From assembly GCF_900182635.1 (NCBI RefSeq), contig NZ_FXTD01000004.1, positions 62,001 through 126,000 of the forward strand: a DNA stretch of 64,000 nucleotides. The letters run 5' to 3'. This DNA comes from Halorubrum cibi. Its GTDB lineage: Archaea; Halobacteriota; Halobacteria; Halobacteriales; Haloferacaceae. The position numbers were made by a program, and so were the translations under genes. How positions within the stretch are numbered: position 1 is the stretch's first letter; every line of letters starts with the position of its first letter. Under the pieces are notes generated by a model. It did no database searches and was not told the origin of the DNA. It worked only from the letters and a program-made list of their open reading frames with translations. Positions 37,271 through 45,752 of the stretch are shown here, piece by piece.

Positions 37271-37336
37271 ATGGACGTCGATGGAGGACGCGGGAGCGGA
37301 GGCGAGATGCGATCGAACCGAGGTGTGGCGCCGTGA
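37271..37336 (+). CDS. Short upstream ORF overlapping the FAU-1 start
   Basis: A 21-codon ATG frame reading MDVDGGRGSGGEMRSNRGVA then P. Its TGA (37334-37336) overlaps the GTG start of the following gene at 37333 (GTGA). A TTCAAG element centred near 37244 is about 26 nt upstream, so a leaderless mRNA would begin at this ATG and the FAU-1 protein would be reached by termination-reinitiation. Could simply be chance, as the peptide itself is unremarkable. Confidence 0.35.
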   Translation: MDVDGGRGSGGEMRSNRGVAP

Positions 37337-38853
37337 ACGTGCGCGTCCGCGGGATCTACACCACCGCGCTGACGAGGCTCCTGCTCGAGGCCGACCACGA
37401 CGTCGTCGACGCCTCGCCGCCGATCCGCCGACGCTTCGACGCGACGTTCCCCGCCGCCCCGCCGGACGTGACCGTCTCCACTACCGACGACCGCCAGGGC
37501 GTCGGCGTCGCAGGCGACCTCGACGCGGTCGAGACGCTTCGAGACCTGCTCGCCGACGTCGGGATCGACACCCTCGCGTGGACCGACCCGACGCCGGTCG
37601 GCGCCGTCCTCGACGGCGAGGTCACCGAAACGCTCGGCGGCGGCGCGGTCCTGGATCTCGCGGTCGATCCCGACGATCCCGACGCCGCGGGCGGCCGGAC
37701 CGCCCCGAGCGACTCCGCCGAGGGATACCTTCCGTACGCGAACGTCGACGCCCGGATCGAGCCGGGCGACCGCGTGCGAGCGCAGGTGGTGAACTCCGCC
37801 GCGCCCTGGGTATCACACCGGCCGGAACTGGACACGGAACTACGGGTCGGGAACGGCCTCGTCACGCTGGAACCCGGATCGGGGACTCGCGTCGACGTCC
37901 GGGACGACGAGGCGGCCCGCGAGTTGGCGGGGATGACCGACCTCCTCGGGATCGAGCCGCCGGAGGGGTGGCGCGCGGTCTGGGGACCCGCCGCGCTCGA
38001 TGCCGACATGGACGCGCTCGAGACGGGACTGGAACGGGCCGTCGCCGACGCCGAGCGACTCACGGGGTCGGACGGATCAGACGACGATGACGACGATCCC
38101 GCCTCCGCCGACGGTCTCGATACCGACGGACTCGGCCTTCTCGCGGACTCCTCCGCGATGCGAACCGCGCCGACGGCTCGCCCGAAGACCGGCGCGTGGG
38201 TCTGGTTCGGCCGCGAGTCGCGCTTCGCGCTCGACGCGATCCGCCGGGAAGTCACCTCGACGATGCCGGGCCACCACCGGATCAAGGCCGGTTCCGCGTC
38301 GGCGTCCGCGGGCGTCGACTTCGCGGAGGCGCTCTGCGATCCGGCCCCCGACGCCGACTTCCCCCTCGCCGCCGTTCGCGGCTCCTTCGGCCCCGCCGAG
38401 GGCGACCGACTCCGACTCGAACACGGAAAGCCCGACGGTCGGCTGATCACCCTCGGCGAGGGAACGGTGACCGCCGTCGACGACGACGGGTCGCTGACCG
38501 TCGAGCGGGAGATGACGCCGGGCGGGGACTACGACGGGCTCGGTACCCGCCGGGAGGCCGGCGACGTCGCGGCGACGAGCCTCAAGGAGGGTCGATGGTG
38601 GTACCCCACCACCTACCGCGGGTCCGACGGGACGGTGAAGGGGACCTACGTCAACGTCTGTACTCCCGTCGAGGTCTTCCCGGACGCCGCCCGGTACGTC
38701 GACCTCCACGTCGACGTGATCAAGCACCCCGACGGGACGATCGAGCGCGTCGACGACGACGTCCTCGACCGGTCCGTCGCGGCCGGCGACGCGCCCGAGG
38801 AACTCGCCGAGAAGGCCCGGAGCGTGGCCTCGGCGCTGGAGAACGCGCTGTAG
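37333..38853 (+). CDS. FAU-1-type ribonuclease/RNA-binding protein
   Basis: 506 residues from a GTG. The N-terminal region (MNVRVRGIYTTALTRLLLE) and the RNase E/G-like S1-containing half resemble FAU-1, the archaeal AU-rich RNA-binding protein reported to cleave RNA. A disordered Asp stretch (about residues 245-275) joins it to the C-terminal DUF402 domain, with LITLGEGTVTAVD, KEGRWWYPTTY, YVNVCTPVEVFP, YVDLHVDVIKHPDGTIERVD. DUF402 is also found in nucleoside diphosphatases. It probably takes part in rRNA or mRNA processing. Confidence 0.85.
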   Translation: MNVRVRGIYTTALTRLLLEADHDVVDASPPIRRRFDATFPAAPPDVTVSTTDDRQGVGVAGDLDAVETLRDLLADVGIDTLAWTDPTPVGAVLDGEVTETLGGGAVLDLAVDPDDPDAAGGRTAPSDSAEGYLPYANVDARIEPGDRVRAQVVNSAAPWVSHRPELDTELRVGNGLVTLEPGSGTRVDVRDDEAARELAGMTDLLGIEPPEGWRAVWGPAALDADMDALETGLERAVADAERLTGSDGSDDDDDDPASADGLDTDGLGLLADSSAMRTAPTARPKTGAWVWFGRESRFALDAIRREVTSTMPGHHRIKAGSASASAGVDFAEALCDPAPDADFPLAAVRGSFGPAEGDRLRLEHGKPDGRLITLGEGTVTAVDDDGSLTVEREMTPGGDYDGLGTRREAGDVAATSLKEGRWWYPTTYRGSDGTVKGTYVNVCTPVEVFPDAARYVDLHVDVIKHPDGTIERVDDDVLDRSVAAGDAPEELAEKARSVASALENAL

Positions 38854-38897
38854 CGGGAGACGACCGGCTGCTCGGCCTCGGAGCGGGTCCGTCGCGC

Positions 38898-39224
38898 TCA
38901 GAAGTGGTTCGAGGCGTCCGTCTCGTGGCGAAGCTCCCCGCCGCGGCCCCCTTCGACGGTCGAGGCTCCCTGGTCGCCGGAGGAGGGGACGCGAACCGTG
39001 ACGTCGGTCACTTCCTCGAAGTCGGTGATGAGGTCCCGCCGGATGTTCTCGGCGGTGACGTTCGAGACGCCACAGCCCGCACAGCCGCCGCCGAGTTCGA
39101 CGACGACCTCGCCGGTCTCCGGGTCGGCCTCGCGCACGACGCTCGTCCCGCCGTGCATCTGGATGATCGGCATCTGGCCGACCATCCACGTCTCGATCCG
39201 GTCCGCGAGGCTCTCGTCGCTCAT
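38898..39224 (-). CDS. NifU-type iron-sulfur cluster scaffold domain protein
   Basis: 108 residues. It has a NifU C-terminal domain: [22 protein letters not shown], then the cluster cysteines in [17 protein letters not shown], and DVTVRVPS. C-terminal tail is low-complexity. Nfu proteins carry Fe-S clusters to target proteins. A-type carrier ErpA/IscA and two ferredoxins lie nearby in this region, which suggests coordinated Fe-S assembly. Confidence 0.9.
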   Translation of the reverse strand: MSDESLADRIETWMVGQMPIIQMHGGTSVVREADPETGEVVVELGGGCAGCGVSNVTAENIRRDLITDFEEVTDVTVRVPSSGDQGASTVEGGRGGELRHETDASNHF

Positions 39225-39342
39225 TACCTCCCCTTCGCGCCCGAACCTTTGGAAGGTTGCGGTTTGAGAGTCGATCGCACCGTCGAAACCAACTACGTCA
39301 CCGTCGATGACCGGAGACTCGCGTGGAGTCCTCTTCTCGGCG

Positions 39343-39741
39343 TCACTCGTCTCGGCTCGTCGCCGGAGGGACTTCCTCGTCGTCGGTTTCGCCGGCTTCG
39401 TCGCCGGCGCCCGTCCGCGCGGCCTCCCCCTCGGCCGACGGGGACCCGTCCGCCGCCGCGCTCGGAAGCCGCGTCGGGTCCGGGTCGTCGTCGCCGTGAA
39501 GCGAGTCGTCGCGCTCGAGGAGGTACAAGAGCGGCCCCAACGCGACCACCACCAGGACGCCCGGGATGGGCGCGTCGGGGACGAGAAGCGCCGTGGCCGC
39601 TCCCGTTCCCCCGGTGAACAGGACGAGACCGGCCCACAGCGCCGGCGTTCCCGTCTCGACGCCGATCCGCCTCGCGTCTCGACGGACGACCGCGGCCGCG
39701 AGCGCGAGGAGGATCCCGCCGGCGGCGGCTGCCAGTGACAT
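39343..39741 (-). CDS. Hypothetical membrane protein with acidic tail
   Basis: 132 residues from the ATG at 39741. Two to three hydrophobic segments ([56 protein letters not shown]) are followed by about 50 charged, Asp/Ala/Glu-rich residues. No family is recognised. It lies just after the ferredoxin gene start region on the same strand, with an 80-bp gap, and may be co-transcribed with the membrane-anchored ferredoxin. Confidence 0.6.
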   Translation of the reverse strand: MSLAAAAGGILLALAAAVVRRDARRIGVETGTPALWAGLVLFTGGTGAATALLVPDAPIPGVLVVVALGPLLYLLERDDSLHGDDDPDPTRLPSAAADGSPSAEGEAARTGAGDEAGETDDEEVPPATSRDE

Positions 39742-39821
39742 GGAGCGAGTATGGCGGAGACGGAAAAAAGGATGTCGCGAGCGGGTCGTCGCCGGGGGAG
39801 GTCGGGGATCGTCGCCGGGAG

Positions 39822-40403
39822 TCAGGGGGCCTCGCCGGTCTCGATGGTGAAGGAGTCTCGGGGGTACGCGACGCAGGTGAGCGTGTAGCCGTCCCCGAGC
39901 TCGTTCTCGTCGAGCATCTGTTGGTTGTCGTGTTCGACGAAGTCCTCGGAGGGACCGTCCGTGATGTGCCCGGCACACGAGACGCACTGTCCCTGCCGGC
40001 AGGCGTACGGGAGGTCCCACCCCTGCTCTTCGCCCTGGTCGAGGATCGGCTCGTTGTTCGCGAGTTCGACCGTCTCGCCCTGCTTCGCGAACTCGACCTC
40101 GAAGTACTCGATTTCGTCTTCGGGGATGTCGCCGGGTCCGGCGCTCGCCGAGCCGCCCTCCTCGAGTTCGCCCTCGCCGCCCTCGCCGCCCGCCGGGATC
40201 GCGCCGCCGCCACCGCCGCCCGCGCCGATCGCGCGGTTGCCGGGCTCGGGGAAGCCGGGATCCGGGAGGGAGCTGGCGCGCCGTTCGACGATCTCGTCGG
40301 AGACGTCCTCCGTGGGCTCCCACCCCGTTCCCTTCACCGTACTGACGAGAACGACCGTCAGCGTCGCGATCGCTGCGAGCGCGATCGGCAGTGGGTCAAG
40401 CAT
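39822..40403 (-). CDS. Membrane-anchored 2Fe-2S ferredoxin
   Basis: 193 residues. An N-terminal hydrophobic helix (PLPIALAAIATLTVVLVS), a Gly/Glu-rich linker to about residue 95, then a plant-type ferredoxin domain with PYACRQGQCVSCAG (C-x4-C-x2-C) and LTCVAYP for the fourth cysteine. The membrane anchor may tether the cluster to a membrane redox complex. The gene ends before the hypothetical membrane protein. The start is the ATG at 40403. Confidence 0.88.
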   Translation of the reverse strand: MLDPLPIALAAIATLTVVLVSTVKGTGWEPTEDVSDEIVERRASSLPDPGFPEPGNRAIGAGGGGGGAIPAGGEGGEGELEEGGSASAGPGDIPEDEIEYFEVEFAKQGETVELANNEPILDQGEEQGWDLPYACRQGQCVSCAGHITDGPSEDFVEHDNQQMLDENELGDGYTLTCVAYPRDSFTIETGEAP

Positions 40404-40551
40404 ACCGACGACTATGGAGAGGTGGTTTAATACCGTTTTGATCGGGCCAACGCTCCGGGAATTCACCCCGCGAACCGGCGCTCGGCGTCGACGTCGTCGA
40501 CCCGGAACGCGGAACGGGTCCTTTATCGCCCGCCCGCCCGATCGGACGGGC

Positions 40552-41034
40552 ATGCAGGTGAAATCCCGCCACCACCTCCGGAGCGACGACATCACGGCGA
40601 TCCGCGAGGCGGTCGCCGACCACCTCGGCGTCGACATCGACGGCGAGACGTTCGAGTTCGTCGAGTTCGTCGACGCGAACTACGAGTTGGTGCTCGTCGA
40701 CGGCGACCCGGCGGTCTTCTACGTCGACGACGACGAGCCGTTCCTCACCGTCCGGGGCGCGAACGACTACGAACCGGAGACGGGCGTCGTCACCGTCGAC
40801 GCGGGCGCGATCTCGTTCGTCTCCGACGGCGCGGACGTGATGCGGCCGGGGATCGTCGAGGCGGACGCGGCGATCCGCGAGGGCGACCTCGTCGTGATCG
40901 CGGAGGAGACCCACGGGAAGGTGCTCGCGGTCGGCCGCGCGATGGTCGACGGCGACGAGATGGCCGGTGAAAGCGGGAAGGTCGTCTCCTCGATCCACCA
41001 CGTCGGCGACGAGCTGTACGAGTTCTCGGCTTAG
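40552..41034 (+). CDS. PUA-domain RNA-binding protein
   Basis: 160 residues. Two parts: an N-terminal alpha/beta domain ([18 protein letters not shown] ... [13 protein letters not shown]) and a C-terminal PUA domain ([43 protein letters not shown]). It is related to archaeal MCT-1/tRNA-guanine-transglycosylase-type PUA proteins. Likely binds tRNA or rRNA. The ctttatcg element is 26-27 nt before the ATG. It overlaps the dodecin gene tail-to-tail by 4 bp. Confidence 0.85.
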   Translation: MQVKSRHHLRSDDITAIREAVADHLGVDIDGETFEFVEFVDANYELVLVDGDPAVFYVDDDEPFLTVRGANDYEPETGVVTVDAGAISFVSDGADVMRPGIVEADAAIREGDLVVIAEETHGKVLAVGRAMVDGDEMAGESGKVVSSIHHVGDELYEFSA

Positions 41035-41231
41035 TCCTCGAGTTCGAAGGCCACCTCGACTTCGGCCTGGTACTCCCGGCTCGGCGCGTTCTTGATCTCC
41101 ACGCCGAACTCCTTCACCTCGGCCCAGTAGACGTTCTCGAGGGTGTCCTCGGCCCGGTCGATCGCCTCGTCGGCGGCGGCGTCGAAGCTCTCCTCGCTCG
41201 TTCCGATCAGCGTGATCTTCTTGAACACCAT
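41031..41231 (-). CDS. Dodecin
   Basis: 66 residues: [40 protein letters not shown] matches dodecin, which forms a hollow dodecamer storing flavins (riboflavin/lumichrome in haloarchaea). The binding tryptophan in VYWAEV is present. The gene converges on the PUA gene and shares 4 bp at the 3' ends. Confidence 0.95.
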   Translation of the reverse strand: MVFKKITLIGTSEESFDAAADEAIDRAEDTLENVYWAEVKEFGVEIKNAPSREYQAEVEVAFELED

Positions 41232-41305
41232 GCGTGCTGATTGATCGCACGGCGTTATAAAACCGCCCGCGGATCGCGGGTCGATCGCCCGACCGCCGGC
41301 TCCGT

Positions 41306-41644
41306 TCAGGGGCTCCCCGGTGCGCCCTCCATCACGGAGAAGTCGTCGCCGTCGGGGTCGACGCCGATCACCGCCCAGTCGTAAGGGGGCTTCAGCGACG
41401 TGAGCCGCTCCTGGAGGTCGTCGGCGTTCCTCCGCCACGTGACGAAACAACGGAGCCGCGGCGTCTCCCCACCGTCCGCGAGATACGGACCCAGATCGTC
41501 GTCCTCCATACACAGCGCCGTGACGAGGACGCGTCGCCACTTCCGCTCCGCGACGAACTCGCGTCCGCCCTCGGAGACGCTGTATCCGAGCTCACGAAAG
41601 ACGTCTCTGGCCTCCGTCGTCGGTGGAATGCTCGCAGTGGCCAT
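41306..41644 (-). CDS. Conserved haloarchaeal hypothetical protein
   Basis: 112 residues with an alpha/beta character: [20 protein letters not shown], then [32 protein letters not shown] and [17 protein letters not shown]. Similar sequences are found across haloarchaea (DUF7116-like), with no function known. Coding is supported by codon bias and acidic composition. It stands between dodecin and the zinc-ribbon protein gene on the same strand. Confidence 0.75.
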   Translation of the reverse strand: MATASIPPTTEARDVFRELGYSVSEGGREFVAERKWRRVLVTALCMEDDDLGPYLADGGETPRLRCFVTWRRNADDLQERLTSLKPPYDWAVIGVDPDGDDFSVMEGAPGSP

Positions 41645-41741
41645 CTACTCGACCGTTGATCGGGATCCGTGATAAACTTTCTCACGGATCTCGAGATCGT
41701 ACACCGCCGCGTTCGACCCGCACACGCCGGCTCCCCGCGAC

Positions 41742-41987
41742 TCACTCGTGAGCGGCGTCCCACTCGTCGGGCTTGCGGAGGTTGCCGCAGTCGGTACACT
41801 GGATCCGCCCCATCGTGTCCATCGCGGTGTCGAGCGAGCCGCAGTTCCCGCACGCGAAGCCCCACCGGTCGGCGGCGTCCGCGTCCGCGTAGACGAAGTA
41901 GAAGGGTCCCTCGGCCCCGCGTTCGGCGCGCGCTCGATCGATGTACACCCGCTCGCCGTCCGCGGTCGTCGACGCGTCGAGTTCCAT
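41742..41987 (-). CDS. Small zinc-ribbon protein (DUF5816-like)
   Basis: 81 residues: ERVYIDRARAERGAEGPFYFVYAD at the N-terminus, then a four-cysteine ribbon (FACGNCGSL ... QCTDCGNL). Conserved small haloarchaeal protein with a GNAT-like name in some annotations but too short for an enzyme. Likely binds zinc and possibly nucleic acid or another protein. Convergent and operon relations are unclear. Confidence 0.8.
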   Translation of the reverse strand: MELDASTTADGERVYIDRARAERGAEGPFYFVYADADAADRWGFACGNCGSLDTAMDTMGRIQCTDCGNLRKPDEWDAAHE

Positions 41988-42047
41988 ACCGCACGGTACT
42001 CGGTCGAGCGACTTAAGAAGCGAGACACGGCTCGGGACCGCCGAAAC

Positions 42048-42416
42048 TCAGGTCCGGAACGACTCCCCGCAGCCGCACTCGGAGACGACGTTCGGGTTCT
42101 CCACGTGGAAGCCGGCCGCCTGGAGGCCGCTCTCGTAGTCGAGTTTGCTCCCGCCGATGTAGTTCCGGCTGGCGGGGTCGACGAACACCCGCAGCCCGTG
42201 GTGCTCGACCACGAGGTCGTCCGGCTCCGGCTCGGTGTCGAAGCGCATTCCGTAGGAGAGCCCCGCACAGCCGCCCTGCTGAACGAACAGTCGGAGCCCC
42301 GCCTCGTCGGTGTCGAGCTCTTCGCCCTCCAGTAGCGAGAGCGCCTCCTCGGCGGCCTCCGGCGTCACCTCTATGGCCGGGTCGTTACCGCCTCCCTGAA
42401 CCGATTCGGTGCTCAT
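42048..42416 (-). CDS. A-type Fe-S carrier (IscA/ErpA family)
   Basis: 122 residues. VTPEAAEEALSLLEGE, LFVQQGGCAGLSYGM with the first cluster cysteine, DPASRNYIGGSKLDYES, and the C-terminal pair SECGCGESF are all in place. Carries Fe-S clusters to apoproteins. The start at 42416 begins the homologous region; an upstream extension to 42470 lacks support. Its neighbours include the NifU-type protein 3 kb away. Confidence 0.93.
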   Translation of the reverse strand: MSTESVQGGGNDPAIEVTPEAAEEALSLLEGEELDTDEAGLRLFVQQGGCAGLSYGMRFDTEPEPDDLVVEHHGLRVFVDPASRNYIGGSKLDYESGLQAAGFHVENPNVVSECGCGESFRT

Positions 42417-42536
42417 GTGACGGAGTACCCGTCGCAGGATGAAAACCCTGGCGGTGTGAATCCTTGTCATGATCTCTCGACAGGCACCCGGAGGCAGACG
42501 CGGAGCGGCGACTCGCTGGTCGCGTCGATCCGCCGG

Positions 42537-43562
42537 TCACGCCGATCCCGCGGTCGCGCCGCTCGGATCGTCCCGCAGGGCCGCACGGAGACCGACCTCG
42601 GCGACGTTGACGCCGTACTCGACGGTCCGCGTGATGCTGTCGAGGACCGTCGCGAGCACGTACCCGTCCGCGAGGTCCCGCTCGTACAGCTCCCGGTCGA
42701 CCCGCTTCGCCTCCTCGAGGAGGTCCTCGGCGTCGGCGACCGTCGCGCCGAGCGCTCGCGGGTCGCACTCTCCGATCGCCTCCGAGAACGCCCGCTCGAC
42801 GGCCGCCCGCGCGTCGGTCGCGAGTCGGTCGAGATCAGCTGCGACCGGGCCCGCGGGCGGCTCCGCGATCGCCCCGGCGGCCTCGGCGATCTTCGTCGCG
42901 TGGTCCGCGACCCGCTCCAGCTGCCTGGCGACGGCGTAGTGGTCGAACGGGGTGAGTCCCCCGTCGCCGTCCGCCGGGATCTCGACGAGGGACCGCTGGA
43001 ACTCGCGCGAGAGGAGGCCGAACAGTCGGTCCACGTCGTCGTCCTGGTCGCGCACCCGGCGCCCGTCGTCGCCGTCGCCGGCGAGCGCGGCCGCGACGGC
43101 CTCCTCGTGCATCGTCAGGGTACGGTCCGCCATCCGCTCCAGCGTCCGCGTCGGCGGGAGGTCCGCGACGTCGAGCATCGTCCGCGCGACCACCGCCTCC
43201 GCCGTCTCCGTCGCGATCTCGATCCCGACGAGGCCGGCAACCGCGTCGCGGACGGCCGCCCGCTCCGCGCGATCCGGGGAGCCGTCGACACGGACGACGT
43301 CGGCGCCGGCGACGTACGCGGCGGCGACGAGCCGGCCGATCCCGGCCGGGTCGTGCCGCGCCGCCGACAGCGACACCGTCCGTTCTCCCCTCTCCGTTGA
43401 CGGCGGGGCGAGGAGCAGCCGATCGCCTCTCGGATACAACTGGAGGGTGTCGCCGGTGTCGAGCGAACGGTCGTTCGCCCAGCGCTTCGGGAGCGAGACC
43501 GTGTACGTCGTCCCTCCGGTGAGCTGGATCTTCCGTTCGTACGGCTCGGTTCTACCGGTCAT
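42537..43562 (-). CDS. PhoU-domain regulator with AbrB/SpoVT-like N-terminal domain
   Basis: 341 residues. Residues 1-50 have a swapped-hairpin AbrB-like motif (YERKIQLTGGTTYTVSLPKRWAN), which binds DNA in other proteins. The remainder holds two PhoU helical bundles with HYAVARQLERVADHATKIAE (metal-binding R-x-x-D-H) and a C-terminal ARTVEY-like helix. Haloarchaeal members of this layout are called phosphate uptake regulators and may combine DNA binding and phosphate sensing. The Phn import operon is about 2.2 kb away; linkage is inference. Confidence 0.85.
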   Translation of the reverse strand: MTGRTEPYERKIQLTGGTTYTVSLPKRWANDRSLDTGDTLQLYPRGDRLLLAPPSTERGERTVSLSAARHDPAGIGRLVAAAYVAGADVVRVDGSPDRAERAAVRDAVAGLVGIEIATETAEAVVARTMLDVADLPPTRTLERMADRTLTMHEEAVAAALAGDGDDGRRVRDQDDDVDRLFGLLSREFQRSLVEIPADGDGGLTPFDHYAVARQLERVADHATKIAEAAGAIAEPPAGPVAADLDRLATDARAAVERAFSEAIGECDPRALGATVADAEDLLEEAKRVDRELYERDLADGYVLATVLDSITRTVEYGVNVAEVGLRAALRDDPSGATAGSA

Positions 43563-43792
43563 TCCGAGCCAGCGTCGGTCGCGTTCATCGATCCGCCCTG
43601 CTCTCGACCCCGATCAAGTACGGGTACCATGTCGTGCGGTACCGAACCGACGATCATGTACCCTGCTATGTGTGATACGTACCGGTCCGTATCCCGGTCG
43701 AGCGCTCCCGTGACCTCACAGACGACCGTATCTCTCAATAGCAATATATATTCCCCGGAACCGGACCGATCCGGAGACGGTCGGGAGCGGCG
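43563..43792. promoter_or_regulatory. 230-bp region upstream of the PhoU-like gene with inverted repeats
   Basis: Contains gggtaccatg at 43622-43631 and catgtaccc at 43655-43663, an imperfect inverted repeat, plus further gtacc words (43640, 43685). An AT-rich run (caatagcaatatatattcc, about 43737-43755) lies further away from the start codon. This could be an operator for an autoregulated PhoU-like protein. No gene is seen in the region. Confidence 0.4.
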
Positions 43793-44926
43793 TCAGTCCG
43801 CGTCCTCGCCGTCGGAGACCGGTCCGTCGGCGGTCGCGGGACGGGGCGCGTCGGGACGGGCTACATCGAGGTCGCGGCCGCCACCGATCGTCACGTCGCG
43901 TTTCGGGTACGGGATCTCGATGCCCGCGTCGGAGAGCCCCTTGTACAGCGCGCGGTTGATCTCGTGTTGGGCGCGGCGGCGGCGGGTCGGGCCCTTGACC
44001 CAACAGAGCAGCTCGTACTGGAGCGCCGAGTCGCCGAACGAGCGGAGCCGAGCCCGCGGCTTCGGGGAATCGAGGACCAGCGGCTCCGCCAGGGCGACGT
44101 CGATCGCGAGCGCCTCGAAGGCGTCGACGTCGGTGCCGTAGGCGACGCCGATCGGGACCCGAACGCGGCGGCGGCGCTGCGGCGCGGACTCGTTCGTCAC
44201 CTTCGCCGCGTTGAGCGCGGCGTTGGGAACGGTCACCATCACCTCGTCGCGGGTGAGAAGCGTCGTCGAGCGGACGCCGACCTTGATCACGGTGCCCGCG
44301 GTGCCGTCGTCGAGGACGATGTAGTCGCCGATCTTGTAGGTGTCGTCGAAGTAGAGCGCGATCCCGCCGAAGAAGTTCGCGACGGTGTCCTTCGCGGCGA
44401 ATCCGACGGCGATGCCGGCGACCCCGGCCGCGCCCAGAAGCGGGGTGATCTCGATCCCCCACAGCCACAGCAGCGACCCGACGCTCCCGACGAGGACGGC
44501 GAGGCTCCAGACGTTCGAGAAGACGGGCGCGAAGTCGAATCGGTTCTCCTCCGCGTTGACCGCAGCGACGAGCCGGTTCACGACCGCGTTGGCGGCGTAC
44601 GCCCAGACGAGGATCACGACCGACAGCGACGGCCGGCCGAAGAGATCGTCGAGCAGCCCCGGGTCGACGACGACCGACGCCCGGACCGCGGGCACCTGCG
44701 TGAGCACGTACACGCCGGCCAGCGCGGCGGTGACGACGAGCGGCGCGCGCAGCGAGCCGATGACGATGTCGTCGTACTCGCCGTCCGTGGTCGCGACGTA
44801 CCGGCGGGCGACGCGGAGGACGACGAACTCCATGCCCACGGCGGCGACGACGGAGATCAGGAGCACCGCGACCGTCGCCTCGACCGCCGTGAACCCCTCG
44901 AACGCCCCGGTCAGCGAGGGTATCAT
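43793..44926 (-). CDS. MscS-family mechanosensitive ion channel
   Basis: 377 residues. Three to five N-terminal membrane helices, then the MscS pore helix TM3 (GAAGVAGIAVGFAAKDTVANFFGGIALYFD) and the beta domain (YKIGDYIVLDDGTAGTVIKVGVRSTTL, VPNAALNAAKV). Cytoplasmic C-terminal domain to about residue 320 and an acidic tail. Protects against osmotic downshock. It is a single gene with a 230-bp gap to the PhoU-like gene. Confidence 0.9.
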   Translation of the reverse strand: MIPSLTGAFEGFTAVEATVAVLLISVVAAVGMEFVVLRVARRYVATTDGEYDDIVIGSLRAPLVVTAALAGVYVLTQVPAVRASVVVDPGLLDDLFGRPSLSVVILVWAYAANAVVNRLVAAVNAEENRFDFAPVFSNVWSLAVLVGSVGSLLWLWGIEITPLLGAAGVAGIAVGFAAKDTVANFFGGIALYFDDTYKIGDYIVLDDGTAGTVIKVGVRSTTLLTRDEVMVTVPNAALNAAKVTNESAPQRRRRVRVPIGVAYGTDVDAFEALAIDVALAEPLVLDSPKPRARLRSFGDSALQYELLCWVKGPTRRRRAQHEINRALYKGLSDAGIEIPYPKRDVTIGGGRDLDVARPDAPRPATADGPVSDGEDAD

Positions 44927-44978
44927 GCCTTCGAGACGTCGCTGCGGGGGATAACCGTTTCTGCCGGGGACGCGCTCG

Positions 44979-45710
44979 TTATCGAGTACGTTCGCCGTCC
45001 GCTATCCCGGCGGGCGCGAGGAGGTCGGCGAGCTCGTGGAGGCTCCCGATCTCGGCGGTCGGCTCCACGCCGAGATCCAGCGAGGCGTTGTGCTCGCGCC
45101 GGAGGAAGACGCCCTCGAGACCCGCCCGCTCCGCGGCGACCACGTCGGTGGCGCGGTCGCCGACGTAGAGTCCGCCGGAGGCGTCGAGCGCGTCGAGCGT
45201 CTCGTTCAGGTAGTACGGGTCCGGCTTCCGGCGCTCGAACCCCTCGGGACCGAGGTCGCGGCCGCGGACGTACCCGAACTCGGTCAGCCGGAAGTGGTCG
45301 ACGACGAACTCGACGGTCGGGTGGTAGTTGTTGCTCACCAGCCCGACGGTCGCGCGTTCCGCGATGTCGGAGAGCGCGTCGACGTCGGGACACAGCGTCC
45401 GGACGCCGGCCGCCAGCCGGGAGACCGTCCGCTTCGCGCTGCGCTCCTCGCGCGCGTGGAAGAACTCCGCGGGATCGACGCCGATCCGTCCGCACGCGGC
45501 GCGGAACGCGTCGTCGTACTCGTACGTCGCGAGGGGCCCGCGAAGGTCGTCGTCGACCTCCAGGTCGCGCTCCTCGAGCACGTCGTCGAGGGCGCGGGCG
45601 TGGACCGCCGCCTCGGTCCCCCGTCCGTCGAGGATCACGCCGTCCATGTCGAAGAGGACGACCTCGTCGCTCGTCCGTTCGGTTCGCCGTTTCGGGTCGT
45701 ATGTAGTCAT
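44979..45710 (-). CDS. HAD-superfamily phosphatase
   Basis: 243 residues. Motif I LFDMDGVILDG, motif II GLVSNNYHPTV, K in FERRKPDPYYL, motif IV VGDRATDVVAAERAG. The cap is of the helical type. Substrate is unknown. The gene follows the phnE-like gene by 42 bp on the same strand, so it may be the last member of the phosphonate-import operon, where a phosphatase on a P-containing import product would fit. Confidence 0.87.
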   Translation of the reverse strand: MTTYDPKRRTERTSDEVVLFDMDGVILDGRGTEAAVHARALDDVLEERDLEVDDDLRGPLATYEYDDAFRAACGRIGVDPAEFFHAREERSAKRTVSRLAAGVRTLCPDVDALSDIAERATVGLVSNNYHPTVEFVVDHFRLTEFGYVRGRDLGPEGFERRKPDPYYLNETLDALDASGGLYVGDRATDVVAAERAGLEGVFLRREHNASLDLGVEPTAEIGSLHELADLLAPAGIADGERTR

Positions 45711-45752
45711 GTATCGTGTGTCTCCGGTCCCGGATCGTTCGTTTCGAACCTC

